Below, piece after piece: positions 47,843 to 56,804 of a stretch of 64,000 bases of DNA. The position numbers were made by a program, and so were the translations under genes. The notes under the pieces are model-generated. The model worked only from the letters and a program-made list of their open reading frames with translations, did no database searches and was not told where the DNA came from. Where the stretch lies: the NCBI GenBank assembly GCA_031406575.1, contig JANOHP010000247.1, positions 1 to 64,000 on the forward strand. Reading direction: 5' to 3'. How positions within the stretch are numbered: the stretch's first letter is position 1; every line of letters begins with the position of its first letter. The DNA is from Ga0077555 sp031406575 (lineage in GTDB: Bacteria > Pseudomonadota > Alphaproteobacteria > Rhizobiales > Hyphomicrobiaceae).

Positions 47843-48780
47843 CAGTCCCGCATGATGCGCCCGCAACCGTCGACAGCACACTGGGCCGGACGGTGGCCAC
47901 CTTTCGCGAGGCGGGACTGGAAACTCCCGGGCTCGATGCCCGCCTGCTCCTGGAAGCCGCCCTCGGCCTCGACTCCGTTTCCCTGCTGCGCGAGCCCGGG
48001 CGGGTGCTCACCGTTGCGGACGTGGCGACGATCCAGGAGATGGCGGCGCGCCGCCTGCGGCGCGAACCGGTTTCGCGGATCGTGGGCCGGCGCTGGTTCT
48101 ACGGACTGGAATTCGAGATCGATCCAGCAACACTCGATCCGCGACCGGAGACGGAAACGCTGGTCGAGGGAGTGCTGACCCGGCTGCGGGAGCACGGATT
48201 GGCGGATGGTCGCCCCCTCCGCCTCCTCGACCTTGGAACTGGCTCGGGCGCCATTCTCATCGCGCTCCTGGTGGCGCTGCCCTCCGCCACGGGCCTGGGA
48301 ACAGACATCAGTCCTGCGGCGCTCGCAGTGGCGCGGCGCAACGCGTCGAGACACGGCGTGGTCAACCGAGCCGAATTTGGGAACGCGGACTGGTTCGCTG
48401 GCGTTGATAGGCTAAAGTTCGACGTTATCGTCTCCAATCCGCCCTACATCGCCACTGGCGAGCTGCCCGCCCTCGAGGCCGAGGTTGCCCGCTACGATCC
48501 TAGGGCAGCGCTGGACGGGGGCACGGACGGCCTGGCGGCCTACCGAGCCCTGATTTCAGCGGTGCCGGCATTCCTCGCACCGACCGGACTCCTCGTGCTG
48601 GAGGTGGGTGCGGGACAAGACCAGCAGGTTTCCCGACTCTGCGAAGACGCCGGACTCGTGGCCGAACCGACCACCCCACTCTGGAAAGACCTCTCGGGTC
48701 ATGTGCGATGTGTTGCTGCAACGCCCCGCCTTGATCCAAATGCGAAAAAATCACTTGGAATTGGAGCCCAATCAAGCTAG
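47839..48780 (+). CDS. prmC: Release-factor glutamine N5-methyltransferase
   Basis: This 313-residue methyltransferase modifies the GGQ glutamine of release factors. It has an N-terminal helical domain ending in EPVSRIVGRRWFYGLEFEID, the SAM loop LLDLGTGSGAILIALLVALP, GTDISPAALAVARRNA, and the active NPPY motif in VSNPPYIATGELPALEAEV. The start overlaps prfA by four bases. The last 15 residues are unusual and overlap a DNA hairpin (ACTTGGA/TCCAAGT, 48753-48789), possibly part of the 3' end signal. Confidence 0.95.
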   Translation: MTVPHDAPATVDSTLGRTVATFREAGLETPGLDARLLLEAALGLDSVSLLREPGRVLTVADVATIQEMAARRLRREPVSRIVGRRWFYGLEFEIDPATLDPRPETETLVEGVLTRLREHGLADGRPLRLLDLGTGSGAILIALLVALPSATGLGTDISPAALAVARRNASRHGVVNRAEFGNADWFAGVDRLKFDVIVSNPPYIATGELPALEAEVARYDPRAALDGGTDGLAAYRALISAVPAFLAPTGLLVLEVGAGQDQQVSRLCEDAGLVAEPTTPLWKDLSGHVRCVAATPRLDPNAKKSLGIGAQSS

Positions 48781-49209
48781 CGTCCAAGTCAAGCTCAGGT
48801 GCTGAAGCGTTTCGGACGGTCTCGCCGTGGTTTGAGATCGAGCATTGGGCGTAAAGCCGGCATGAGCGAGCAGCACTTTTCGTCGATTTCCAGAGCTGCA
48901 TTAGTCGGCCGCTTACCGGATCGACAGTACTGATCGCGAAACATTCCCGACTGGGACGATCGAGGCCGATCGAGCAGATGCTCTCCTTCTCAGGATTTGA
49001 ACCGCGCGCGGCGCGGCTGGGTGACCTTGGCTCAAAAACTTAGAACTTCGAAACGACTCTACCCTCGGCTGCGCTTCGCCATGACGAAGTCTGCCGGGAA
49101 CGACTTTGAATGACAGATCGTAGTTCTGAAGATCGAGTGACCACCCCCAGAGGTGGCCTGATGATCGACGGGTGACTATCGGCAGGCATCAGCGTGAGAA
49201 CGGGAGCCT
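48781..49209. other. Intergenic region before the DUF4167 gene
   Basis: These 429 bp contain no supported coding region. A small hairpin with CCACC/GGTGG arms lies around 49141-49156, about 55 bases before the DUF4167 start, and could be part of the leader RNA. A GC-rich/AT-rich boundary lies near 49030. A small RNA cannot be excluded, but I see no recognised family. Confidence 0.4.
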
Positions 49210-50466
49210 ATGAGGCAGGGACAGCAACATCGACGTGGCCGTAGTCGTCACAACAACAACGGCGGAACCTCCAACAATAACAACAATAACAACAGCAACC
49301 GCAAAGGGCAGAACCCTTTGACGCGGAGTTTCGAGTCGAACGGTCCCGACGTGAAGGTGCGGGGCACGCCGGCTCATATTGCGGAAAAATACGTGTCGCT
49401 CGCCCGTGACGCGCAATCCTCCGGCGATCCGGTGTTGGCAGAAAATTATCTGCAGCACGCGGAGCATTACAATCGCATCATCTTCACCTACCGCGAGCAG
49501 CAGATTCAGCAGGGGGGCGAAGTTCCCAGCGGTCCAGCCAGCGGCAACGTCGCCGCCCGCATGCGCATCGCCGGCGATCCCATCGACGACGATGATCCCG
49601 ACGAGGACAGCGGCACGGACGATTTCGGGCATGGGGAGCAGCCCACGGTTGCACGCTTTCCCAACGAACCGCCGTTGCACCAGCGCTCCGAGGGACAACG
49701 GCCCGACGAGGGGCAACAGCCCCGCCAGCCTCGTCCCCACGACAACAATCAGGGTCGCTTCCGCGATCGCTACGAGCGCAACAACGACCGCCCCGACCGC
49801 CAGGGCCAGGGGCACGACCGGCCATTCGACCGTCAGGAGCGCTTCGGCGATCAGCGCGGCGAAAACCGCGGGGAGCGCTACGACCGGCAGCCGCAACACG
49901 GCGACCGGAGCCAGGGAGATCGGGGCCAGGGAGATCGCGGCCAAGGCGACCGGGGTCAAGGCGACCGCAACCCATCAGACAGGGGTTTCAATGATCGCAG
50001 TCCGGGAGATCGTCCGCACGGTGATCGCCCCCAAGGCGAGCGGCAGGACCGGTTTCGCGACCGGCCACGCTTCCAGGATCGGGGCGATCGCCAGAATGAT
50101 CGGCCCCATCACGATCGATCCGGACACCAGGACCGGCAACCCTTCCAGGACCGGCCCTCACCAGAGCGTTCTTCAGAGCAGCCGACCCCGCCACTCGAGC
50201 GCGTGCTCGAAGCGCGTTCGATGCCGATCGAGCCGCCCATCGCCGCACCCGTCTTCGTTGAACGCGCTGTAGAGAACCCAGCCGTGATCGAGCCGGATAT
50301 GCCGCCAGCCAGCGAAGCCAGGGCGCCCAGGCGCCGTGAGCGCGTCGTCGCCGGCATGGAGCAGCCCGAGTTTCTGCGCCGGCCCGTCCGTCGTACCCGC
50401 CGCGACCCGGAAGCGGCCGCACCGACCGATGCGCAACCGACAACGGACGAGCCCACTCGCGAGTGA
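49210..50466 (+). CDS. DUF4167 RNA-binding-like protein, highly repetitive
   Basis: This 418-residue protein starts MRQGQQHRRGRSRHNNNGG and has a run of asparagines (13-30). The conserved DUF4167 core follows at about 32-100 (NPLTRSFESNGPDVKVRGTP, EKYVSLARDAQSSGDPVLAE, NYLQHAEHYNRII). From about 170 to 320 it is a disordered tract of Asp/Arg/Gly/Gln, including short repeats such as GDRGQGDRGQGDRGQGDR. The basic, RGG-like composition suggests RNA binding or condensate formation. The family is typical of Hyphomicrobiales and functionally undefined. It is followed by a strong terminator. Confidence 0.88.
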   Translation: MRQGQQHRRGRSRHNNNGGTSNNNNNNNSNRKGQNPLTRSFESNGPDVKVRGTPAHIAEKYVSLARDAQSSGDPVLAENYLQHAEHYNRIIFTYREQQIQQGGEVPSGPASGNVAARMRIAGDPIDDDDPDEDSGTDDFGHGEQPTVARFPNEPPLHQRSEGQRPDEGQQPRQPRPHDNNQGRFRDRYERNNDRPDRQGQGHDRPFDRQERFGDQRGENRGERYDRQPQHGDRSQGDRGQGDRGQGDRGQGDRNPSDRGFNDRSPGDRPHGDRPQGERQDRFRDRPRFQDRGDRQNDRPHHDRSGHQDRQPFQDRPSPERSSEQPTPPLERVLEARSMPIEPPIAAPVFVERAVENPAVIEPDMPPASEARAPRRRERVVAGMEQPEFLRRPVRRTRRDPEAAAPTDAQPTTDEPTRE

Positions 50467-50482
50467 GTGGGGCGCCGCATTG

Positions 50483-50512
50483 ATGTCAGGCCGGCGTTCG
50501 GCCTGACATTTT
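50483..50512 (+). terminator. Strong intrinsic terminator after the DUF4167 gene
   Basis: ATGTCAGGCCG (50483-50493) pairs perfectly with CGGCCTGACAT (50499-50509) around GCGTT, followed by TTTT. The 11-bp stem is the clearest terminator in the window and separates this gene from the convergent histidine kinase. Confidence 0.85.
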
Positions 50513-50579
50513 CCACCTTGGCGGCAGATTGACCAGCGACCGCCCGAGTTGCAGATCGCGAGGTCCGTTCGATGCGGCG

Positions 50580-52094
50580 TCAGCCCTGCTCGCGGTCCGG
50601 AATTGTGATTTCGAACGTCGCCCCGCCGACAGTGTCGGCGAGTTTGATTGTGCCCCCGTGGGCCACGATCAGCTCCTGTGCAATGGCCAGACCCAACCCC
50701 GTGCCGCCCTTGCGCACCGAACCCTGGAACGCCTTGAACAGGTGCTCTCGCGCCCGTGGCGGAACACCGGGCCCCGTGTCGCTGACACGGATCACCACCA
50801 CGCTACCCCGGCGCTGCGCCGTCACACTGATTTCGCCCCTTACGGTCGGCACCTGCGCCTCGAGCACCTGCACCCCATTGCGCACGAGGTTGGTCAGCAC
50901 GCGAAAGAGGTGATCGCGGTCGGCATCGACCTGCAATCGCGGATCGTTCGTCACCGTCCAACCGATCGCGCCGTCGCGGGGCAGCGCCAAGGCCTCACCC
51001 ACGTCCTCGACCAAACCAGCGAACGCGAACGTTTCGCGCCGCGGCGGCCGCTCGGCGGCACGACCGAAGGCGAGCGTATCGTTGCAGAAGGCAATTGCCC
51101 GATCGAGCGAGGCGATGAGCTTGGGTGCGAAACTCTGCACGGTCGGATCGGGGCTCGACGTCAGGCGGTCGGAGAGCAGTTGCGCGTTGGCCAACAGGTT
51201 GCGCAGGTCGTGATTGATTTTCGACACCGCCAGGCCCAAAGCCGCCAGACGGTTTTTCTGCGCCAGCAATTGCGACAGCTCCGTTTGCATGTGGGCGAGT
51301 TCGCGCTCGGTCGTGCCGATCTCGTCGCGACGGGCGGAGGCCTGAATGACGCGGCTCTGGTCTTCGGGATTGCGACTGAAGCGCAGCATATTGCCCGCAA
51401 TGCGCATCATGGGGCGCACCAGCAAAAGGTTGAGCGCCATGTAAACGAGCGCCGCCGTAATGATCGAAATGACGATCGACAGAAGCAGAATGTTGAGGCC
51501 GAAGCGGATCATCGCCGATCGCAGCGGCGCTTCCGGCAGAACGATATCGACCAGTTCGTCGACACCACCGGCCGCGTTGGGGCCGCCCGGATTGCCCATC
51601 ACGCGGATCGTGCGTGACCCGTCCGAAAAGTAGAGCGCCACGGCATCCCAGAACATGGTCAGGCGCATACCCAACCGCCAGCCGCTGGGCGTGCGCTGCG
51701 TCGTCAGATCGTAGGTCGCGTCGATGGCGTCGGGCATGTTGGAGGCGAGGATCAGGCGCCGTTCGCCGTCGCGCTTGATGGAGACGGCCTTGACTTGCGC
51801 CGTGCGCAGCAACTCGTCGCGCAGGAGCTGGGGCACGTCTCCGGTCGGCGACGCTTCGGCCGCAAGTGCAGCCAGACGCGCCGCCGTCAACCGATCCATC
51901 AGCCAGTTGGCGCGAAAGTTGGCGACCGACGGCAGGAAGATCAGCACCTCCGCCAGCATCACGAACAGCACGGTCAGGATCAGCAGTTTGGAGGACAGGC
52001 CGAGCTGTGGCAGGGCGACGCCGAAGACGCGCGGCACGGCCGGTGTCAGCGAGCCGTCCAGCACGTCGCTGCGCACATCGACCTTCTGATCCAA
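50580..52094 (-). CDS. Orphan sensor histidine kinase
   Basis: This 504-residue membrane kinase has a first membrane segment at about 30-50 (LLILTVLFVMLAEVLIFLPS) and a periplasmic sensor of about 120 residues with SDGSRTIRVMGNPGG. A second membrane segment follows (LNILLLSIVISIITAALVYM), then a HAMP-like linker. The phosphoacceptor histidine lies in SKINHDLRNLLANAQLLSD. ATPase motifs follow: N box LVRNGVQVLEAQ, G1 VSDTGPGVPP and G2 GGTGLGLAIAQEL. I take the TTG at 52094 as start because GAGGAG lies five bases before it; the GTG at 52100 overlaps that site. No response regulator is adjacent. Confidence 0.85.
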   Translation of the reverse strand: MDQKVDVRSDVLDGSLTPAVPRVFGVALPQLGLSSKLLILTVLFVMLAEVLIFLPSVANFRANWLMDRLTAARLAALAAEASPTGDVPQLLRDELLRTAQVKAVSIKRDGERRLILASNMPDAIDATYDLTTQRTPSGWRLGMRLTMFWDAVALYFSDGSRTIRVMGNPGGPNAAGGVDELVDIVLPEAPLRSAMIRFGLNILLLSIVISIITAALVYMALNLLLVRPMMRIAGNMLRFSRNPEDQSRVIQASARRDEIGTTERELAHMQTELSQLLAQKNRLAALGLAVSKINHDLRNLLANAQLLSDRLTSSPDPTVQSFAPKLIASLDRAIAFCNDTLAFGRAAERPPRRETFAFAGLVEDVGEALALPRDGAIGWTVTNDPRLQVDADRDHLFRVLTNLVRNGVQVLEAQVPTVRGEISVTAQRRGSVVVIRVSDTGPGVPPRAREHLFKAFQGSVRKGGTGLGLAIAQELIVAHGGTIKLADTVGGATFEITIPDREQG

Positions 52095-52189
52095 AACCAC
52101 TCCTCGCTCTGGGCACGCTGCGGTGTCGTGTGTGACCTGCGTCCTGCCAGCATAGCGAGCGTCGACCGTGTGTCGCGCCCCGATCAGGG

Positions 52190-53686
52190 TCAACCGAACA
52201 GGCGCAGAAAACCAATCACCTTGCGCACCAGTGGGCTGCCCACCTTGCCGGCATAATAGCCCAAAGCGGCGCGTTTGTTGACCTCCGACAGCGTCGGATA
52301 CGGCGAAATCCATTGGGTCATCGCCGTGATGTTCATGCCCTGCGAGATCGCCAGCGACCACATCTGGATGATTTCTCCGGCCTGTTCGCCGACGACGGCG
52401 GCTCCCAGGATGCGGCCTTTGCGATCGGTAATGACCTTGATGAACCCTTCCGTCGCGCGCTCGGCCTGGGCGCGGTCGTTCTCGTGGAAAGGCCAGCGGT
52501 AAATGGCAATGGCGCCATATCGCTTCTTCGCCTCGTCCTCGGTCAGGCCGACGTTGGCCAGTTCCGGATCCGTAAAGGTGACCCAAGGGACATGGTCGTC
52601 GCGCACCGTCGCGCCGCTGCGCAGGATGAGGCGCGTGAGGCGGCCGAGCAGCATGTGCCGAAAGACGATGCCGGCGTGATAGTTGGCGACATGCGTGAAT
52701 TGCAGGCCGCCCGTCACGTCACCGATGGCAAACACCTTGGAATTGGAGGTTTTCAGCGTCTTGGACACCCCAATCCCACGCCGGTCGAACTTGATCTTGG
52801 CGGCCTCGAGATTGAGATCGGAGACGTTGGGCTTGCGGCCTACCGCGACGAGCAGGTGTGTCCCCTCGACCATTTCGGGCCCCGTCGCTGTCGCAATGGT
52901 GACGCGGATGCGCCCCGCACTGCCTTCGACCCGTTCGACGTTGGCGCCCTCGCGAATGACCAGCCCTTCCGCGCGCATTTTTTCCAGCACGACCTCGGCC
53001 AGTTCCGGATCGTCCTTGGCCATCGCCTTCATACCCTCCAGCACGGTGACACGGGCGCCGAGCCGCAGATGCGCCTGCGCCAGCTCGAGGCCGATCGGGC
53101 CGCCACCAATGACGATCAGGTGATCGATCGGACCATCGTTGTCGAAGATGGTCTCGTTGGTGAAAAAGTGCACCTGATCGAGGCCCGGAATGGGCGGGAT
53201 CGCAGGCGAGGAACCCGTGGCGATGCAGAACCGGGTGGCGCGGATCAGCTTGTCACCCGCGATGACGCTGTGGCGGTCGACGAAGCGGGCGGAGGCTTGA
53301 ATGACCTGCACCCCGAGCCCGGTGAACCGCTCCACGGAATCGTTGGGCGCAATCGCGGCAATCACCCCATGGATATGATCATGCACACCGCGCGGAGATA
53401 TCTGCGGTTGCACCGGTTGGATTCCGAATTTGCCAGCCGACCGCATGTGATGCGCCCGGCGGGCGGCGGCGATCATCGCCTTCGAGGGCACACACCCGTA
53501 GTTCAGGCAGTCACCTCCCATCTTGTGTTTTTCGATCAGCACGACCTTCAGTCCCAACTGAACCGTCGACGCAGCCAGCGACAGCCCGCCCGAACCCGCG
53601 CCGATGATGCACAAATCCGCCTTGATTTCCTCACCATAGCCCGCGTCGAGAGGTGCCGCTGCAATGTCTGTATTAGCCCGCTGCAT
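52190..53686 (-). CDS. Disulfide-reductase-type flavoprotein (mercuric reductase/LPD-like)
   Basis: This 498-residue FAD enzyme of the class I pyridine nucleotide-disulfide family has an FAD loop CIIGAGSGGLSLAASTVQLG, the redox pair in GGDCLNYGCVPSKAM, the NAD loop VIGGGPIGLELAQAHLRLGA, and FAIGDVTGGLQFTH. The C-terminal HxHPT active-site motif of lipoamide dehydrogenase is replaced by ISPYPTLSEVNKRA, so the catalytic histidine is missing and the usual lipoamide or glutathione reaction is unlikely. The start overlaps the TVP38-family gene stop by 14 bases. Such flavoproteins are often paired with TVP38/TMEM64 membrane proteins. The substrate is unknown. Confidence 0.85.
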   Translation of the reverse strand: MQRANTDIAAAPLDAGYGEEIKADLCIIGAGSGGLSLAASTVQLGLKVVLIEKHKMGGDCLNYGCVPSKAMIAAARRAHHMRSAGKFGIQPVQPQISPRGVHDHIHGVIAAIAPNDSVERFTGLGVQVIQASARFVDRHSVIAGDKLIRATRFCIATGSSPAIPPIPGLDQVHFFTNETIFDNDGPIDHLIVIGGGPIGLELAQAHLRLGARVTVLEGMKAMAKDDPELAEVVLEKMRAEGLVIREGANVERVEGSAGRIRVTIATATGPEMVEGTHLLVAVGRKPNVSDLNLEAAKIKFDRRGIGVSKTLKTSNSKVFAIGDVTGGLQFTHVANYHAGIVFRHMLLGRLTRLILRSGATVRDDHVPWVTFTDPELANVGLTEDEAKKRYGAIAIYRWPFHENDRAQAERATEGFIKVITDRKGRILGAAVVGEQAGEIIQMWSLAISQGMNITAMTQWISPYPTLSEVNKRAALGYYAGKVGSPLVRKVIGFLRLFG

Positions 53687-54467
53687 GGCGTGCTCTCCAC
53701 GTCTTGAGGGCGAGTGGAATCAAGGCCACGACCCCGATCAACGACAAGGCGATGGCGATATTGAGCAACGGCAGGCGGTCGAGCTCCAGTGCCAGCTTAC
53801 AGGCTCCAGCCCCTTTGCTCGCGACACAGGCCTCGTGGGCCAGCATCGCGTCGATGAGGATTCGGTCGAGCGTATCGCCCAGATAGGAGATGGCGAACGT
53901 GCCGGGAATAATTCCCAGGAACGTGCCCAACACGAAGGTGCGCAGCGGCACGCCGAGCAGGGCAGGCGCGATATTGATGATGAAAAACGGAAACGGCACG
54001 AGGCGCAAAAACAGCATGTAGCTGAGGCCTTCTTTGGCAAAGCCGTCGCGAAACCGCTCGAGCCAGGGCCCAGCCCGCTCCGCCAAGGCTGCCCCCAGGG
54101 TCGTGCGCGCCACGAGAAAAATGATCGTTGCCCCCAGGGTTGCCGCAACAATCGAGGTGGGCGCCCCCAACCAGACGCCAAACAGCAGGCCGCCCGTGAT
54201 CGTCAACACGCTGGCACCCGGCAGAGACAGGGCCGCGATGGTCACGTAGGTGACTGCATAGAGCAGTAGAGCCAAAGTTGTATGTGACGCGACGAACGCC
54301 CGCAATTCGTGGCGCCTGACGGCGAGGTTTTCGAACGTCAAAAAGTTGTGCCACCCCATGGCGAACACCAGAACCGTCGCGGCTGCGATAACCCCCAGCG
54401 GGAGCCACCGCTTCCACCGACTGCCAGTCGTCGGCGTCACCTCGGGCTGGGCTTTCGTGGGCCTCAT
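53673..54467 (-). CDS. TVP38/TMEM64-family membrane protein
   Basis: This 264-residue inner-membrane protein of the DedA/VTT superfamily, related to lipid scramblases, has about six hydrophobic stretches. The conserved core is LTITGGLLFGVWLGAPTSIV with GATIIFLVAR, then FFIINIAPALLGVPLRTFVL and GTFLGIIPGTFAISYLG. A re-entrant loop with Arg, as in LRLVPFPFF, is typical. The ATG at 54467 gives the family-like N-terminus MRPTKAQPEV; earlier codons have no similarity. It is translated just before, and overlaps, the flavoprotein gene, so the two probably form one operon. Confidence 0.88.
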   Translation of the reverse strand: MRPTKAQPEVTPTTGSRWKRWLPLGVIAAATVLVFAMGWHNFLTFENLAVRRHELRAFVASHTTLALLLYAVTYVTIAALSLPGASVLTITGGLLFGVWLGAPTSIVAATLGATIIFLVARTTLGAALAERAGPWLERFRDGFAKEGLSYMLFLRLVPFPFFIINIAPALLGVPLRTFVLGTFLGIIPGTFAISYLGDTLDRILIDAMLAHEACVASKGAGACKLALELDRLPLLNIAIALSLIGVVALIPLALKTWRARHAAG

Positions 54468-55009
54468 GGCAAACTCTCGTTGCGGCGCCGTTGCGGTAAG
54501 TCGGGTCAGGCTCGGCTGCGCCGAATCACCGGTTCGCATCATGCAAACTCCATTCATACGCCCAATCGTCAACGCGTCGTCACCGGTGTCGGCGCCCGCG
54601 ACGAAGGCCGACCGCGCGACCGCGTTGCTCGATCCGTGCGCCCGACCGATCCGAATCGCGCAAGCTACCCGGGCGTGCATACCCCAAAGCAATGCCCCCA
54701 ACCCCGTCCCCTCGCGAACCCGTGACCCAACGACAACGAAATTGATCGGATCAGGGCTCGACCTCGATCTATTGCGAACCCATCACGTTGCCTTGGATCC
54801 CGCCAATGACGTCGCCAAAGATATCGCCAATAAACAGAATGAAAGTACATCACCACCTTGTTTCTGGTATATTTTTTCGCGCCAACAGGATCCTGATTGC
54901 ACCCAAACACCTCGCCAAAAAGATGGCCATAATGGTCCCCAGGAAGTCGTCGAACCGGGTATAGCCGCTGAGCACAACAGCGAGGAAGGATCTTCAAACG
55001 AACCGAGGA
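54468..55009. other. Intergenic region with falling GC, downstream of the ATPase
   Basis: No gene is supported in this 542-bp stretch. From about 54720 to the ATPase stop the composition turns AT-richer, for instance a TTTTTT run at 54872-54877. On the minus strand, 54781-54840 reads as FIGDIFGDVIGGIQGN, a glycine-zipper-like peptide, but there is no start codon or ribosome-binding site for it. It may be the remnant of an acquired segment that includes the ATPase gene. Confidence 0.4.
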
Positions 55010-56251
55010 CTAGCCCCGGTCCGGTTGACTCATTCGATCAACGCTTTGCCTTAGGATAAATCTCGACATTAGAGGGACAGCAAGCATATAGCTGCCTCGC
55101 CTACTTTTGTAGACCAAGCCCTTTTCAGTAAGTGCTTGAAGAATTTGCGCCGTGTGGCTGGGGCTAAATCCTTTCTTCAGTATTTTCCGTGATGCAGCGA
55201 CGATAACATTCACCGAAAATTCTTCCTCACTATTCTCCAGGCTAGCTATTACTTGCATGAATTCTTGCTGCCGATCCGTTGTTCTAAGCCATCGACCCGC
55301 AAAGAAATCTTCGTCGAGCTTGTCGATGATTTCTCGCTTAGCTACAGAAGGCGGATGCCCTCCTTTCGCCTTGACTATCCAGGCGTCGAATACCTCTTTA
55401 CAGATGAACTGAATAAAATAAGGGTAACCGCCAGACATCTCGATGATTTGCTCGATCACTTGGTCGGGAAATTTCATTTCGCTGTGGGCAATTTCAATCG
55501 GGCGCAATATGGCTTGACGCGCGTCGGCTTCTGATAACCTATGCAACCGCATAATGTGAAACATTCGCTCTGTGTATGTGCGAGCCTCGTTTAGTTTGGG
55601 TAGCAACGTTGGCAGACCACACAGCACGAGCATGAAGCTACACTTGAGTCGCTTTCTTTGGAAATACGAAAAAACATCCAGCAATAGAGATAAAGGAAAC
55701 TCGTTGCTTGCCTTGTGGTCGGTTAGGTTTTGCGCCTCATCGTAAGCGAATACTATTCCGCTAAGTTCGGTATGGCCAACCGCTTCCGCAACAACCTCAA
55801 GGACCGCCTTGAGTTTATCCTCTACAAGCCCCCCTGTGTGCTCAAATATTGCCCACAAATCGTCGAACGACAGCGGACTGGCTGATTTCGGCGCGCTCGG
55901 AAGGAAGCCGATCACTTCCTGCATGTCCGGCTTAGTTAACAACGGCCCTAATAAGCTTGACAGATCAGCGACAATCCGACGTGCGATGCGCTCTCCGGTC
56001 AACGAGGCGCCTTCAGAAAGGTCGTTTCCTGCCCAAAGCCAATTTGCTTTGTGTGCGATAGGTTTAAGCTCGTTGAGAAGAACCGTTTTACCCACGCCTC
56101 TGAGCCCCGTCAGCACGAGGTTTTGCGATACCGGACGCTGTTCAAGCATTCGCTCGAAGTCCTCTTGTTCACTGGTTCGACCGGCTAGGTAGAGAGGTTG
56201 CTGACCGTTGCCTGGCCGGAAGGGGTTCGCGTAAGATTTGATATCAGACAA
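55010..56251 (-). CDS. AAA ATPase of the Orc1-like ATP-binding group, AT-rich
   Basis: This 413-residue protein has an N-terminal NPFRPGNGQQPLYLAGRTSE motif. The Walker A motif is GLRGVGKT (49-56), Walker B GIVFAYDEAQ with D171/E172, and a sensor region CSFMLVLCGLPTLLPKL follows. A C-terminal winged-helix-like part ends the protein (AQILQALTEKGLVYKSRRGS). It looks like standalone ATP-binding proteins found as single genes in many bacteria. The start is TTG at 56251, with TAGGAGG six bases upstream. GC is visibly low; one 60-base line (55681-55740) counts 28 G+C, against roughly two thirds in flanking genes. That and its isolated position suggest horizontal acquisition. Function unknown; defence or DNA-related roles are possible. 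Confidence 0.82.
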   Translation of the reverse strand: MSDIKSYANPFRPGNGQQPLYLAGRTSEQEDFERMLEQRPVSQNLVLTGLRGVGKTVLLNELKPIAHKANWLWAGNDLSEGASLTGERIARRIVADLSSLLGPLLTKPDMQEVIGFLPSAPKSASPLSFDDLWAIFEHTGGLVEDKLKAVLEVVAEAVGHTELSGIVFAYDEAQNLTDHKASNEFPLSLLLDVFSYFQRKRLKCSFMLVLCGLPTLLPKLNEARTYTERMFHIMRLHRLSEADARQAILRPIEIAHSEMKFPDQVIEQIIEMSGGYPYFIQFICKEVFDAWIVKAKGGHPPSVAKREIIDKLDEDFFAGRWLRTTDRQQEFMQVIASLENSEEEFSVNVIVAASRKILKKGFSPSHTAQILQALTEKGLVYKSRRGSYMLAVPLMSRFILRQSVDRMSQPDRG

Positions 56252-56369
56252 GGTTAACCTCCTAAGTTTAGAGCTTGTTAGGTATTGGACTAAATTGAGT
56301 CTTATGGCTAAATATAGCTGAGAACCAGTGGAACGCAAGCCGAGACATCTAGCTTCCCCGGCAGATTGA

Positions 56370-56398
56370 TTGACGTGCCCTCGCCTGCCTCGTATAAA
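56370..56398 (+). promoter_or_regulatory. Sigma-70 promoter for rpmH-rnpA-yidC
   Basis: TTGACG (56370-56375) and TATAAA (56393-56398) are separated by exactly 17 bases. It lies 124 bp before the rpmH start and faces the cluster, so this is the likely main promoter for rpmH and the genes that follow. Confidence 0.75.
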
Positions 56399-56522
56399 CC
56401 CGGCAACCGACAACGTACGGCCCGGCGTTTCTCGCGCGTGGTGGCGCGTGGGTCGTGATCGAGCAGCCTATGGATGCGGCGGATGTCGCGCCGAGGCGCC
56501 CTGCCCGAATGGAGACAGTGAC

Positions 56523-56657
56523 GTGAAACGGACCTATCAGCCGAGCCGACTCGTGCGCAAGCGGCGCCACGGCTTTCGCAAGCGCATGGCCACCCCGGGC
56601 GGCATTCGTGTTCTCGCCCGTCGCCGGGCCAAGGGGCGCAAGCGTCTGTCGGCCTGA
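56523..56657 (+). CDS. rpmH: 50S ribosomal protein L34
   Basis: This 44-residue protein reads MKRTYQPSRLVRKRRHGFRK at the start and ends RRAKGRKRLSA, a standard L34. The start is GTG at 56523. Upstream in-frame codons exist but the conserved N-terminus fixes the start. It is the first gene of the rpmH-rnpA-yidC-engB series and is served by the promoter at 56370-56398. Confidence 0.98.
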   Translation: MKRTYQPSRLVRKRRHGFRKRMATPGGIRVLARRRAKGRKRLSA

Positions 56658-56804
56658 GCCCTTCCTGCCCGAAATGCCGAGCGCACCGGCGCGCTGCTTT
56701 CGAGGAGACGATGCGGCGGTTTCGACTGGACGTCCCCGTGTCATGGCCGCTTTTGATACGACCCCATGGGCCGGACACCTGGAACCGCACGATCGGAAGT
56801 CGAT

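Noticed and set aside
49240..49310. CRISPR-like or microsatellite array in the AAC/AAT-rich stretch
   Set aside because: It is the in-frame polyasparagine head of the DUF4167 protein, with no spacer-repeat structure.
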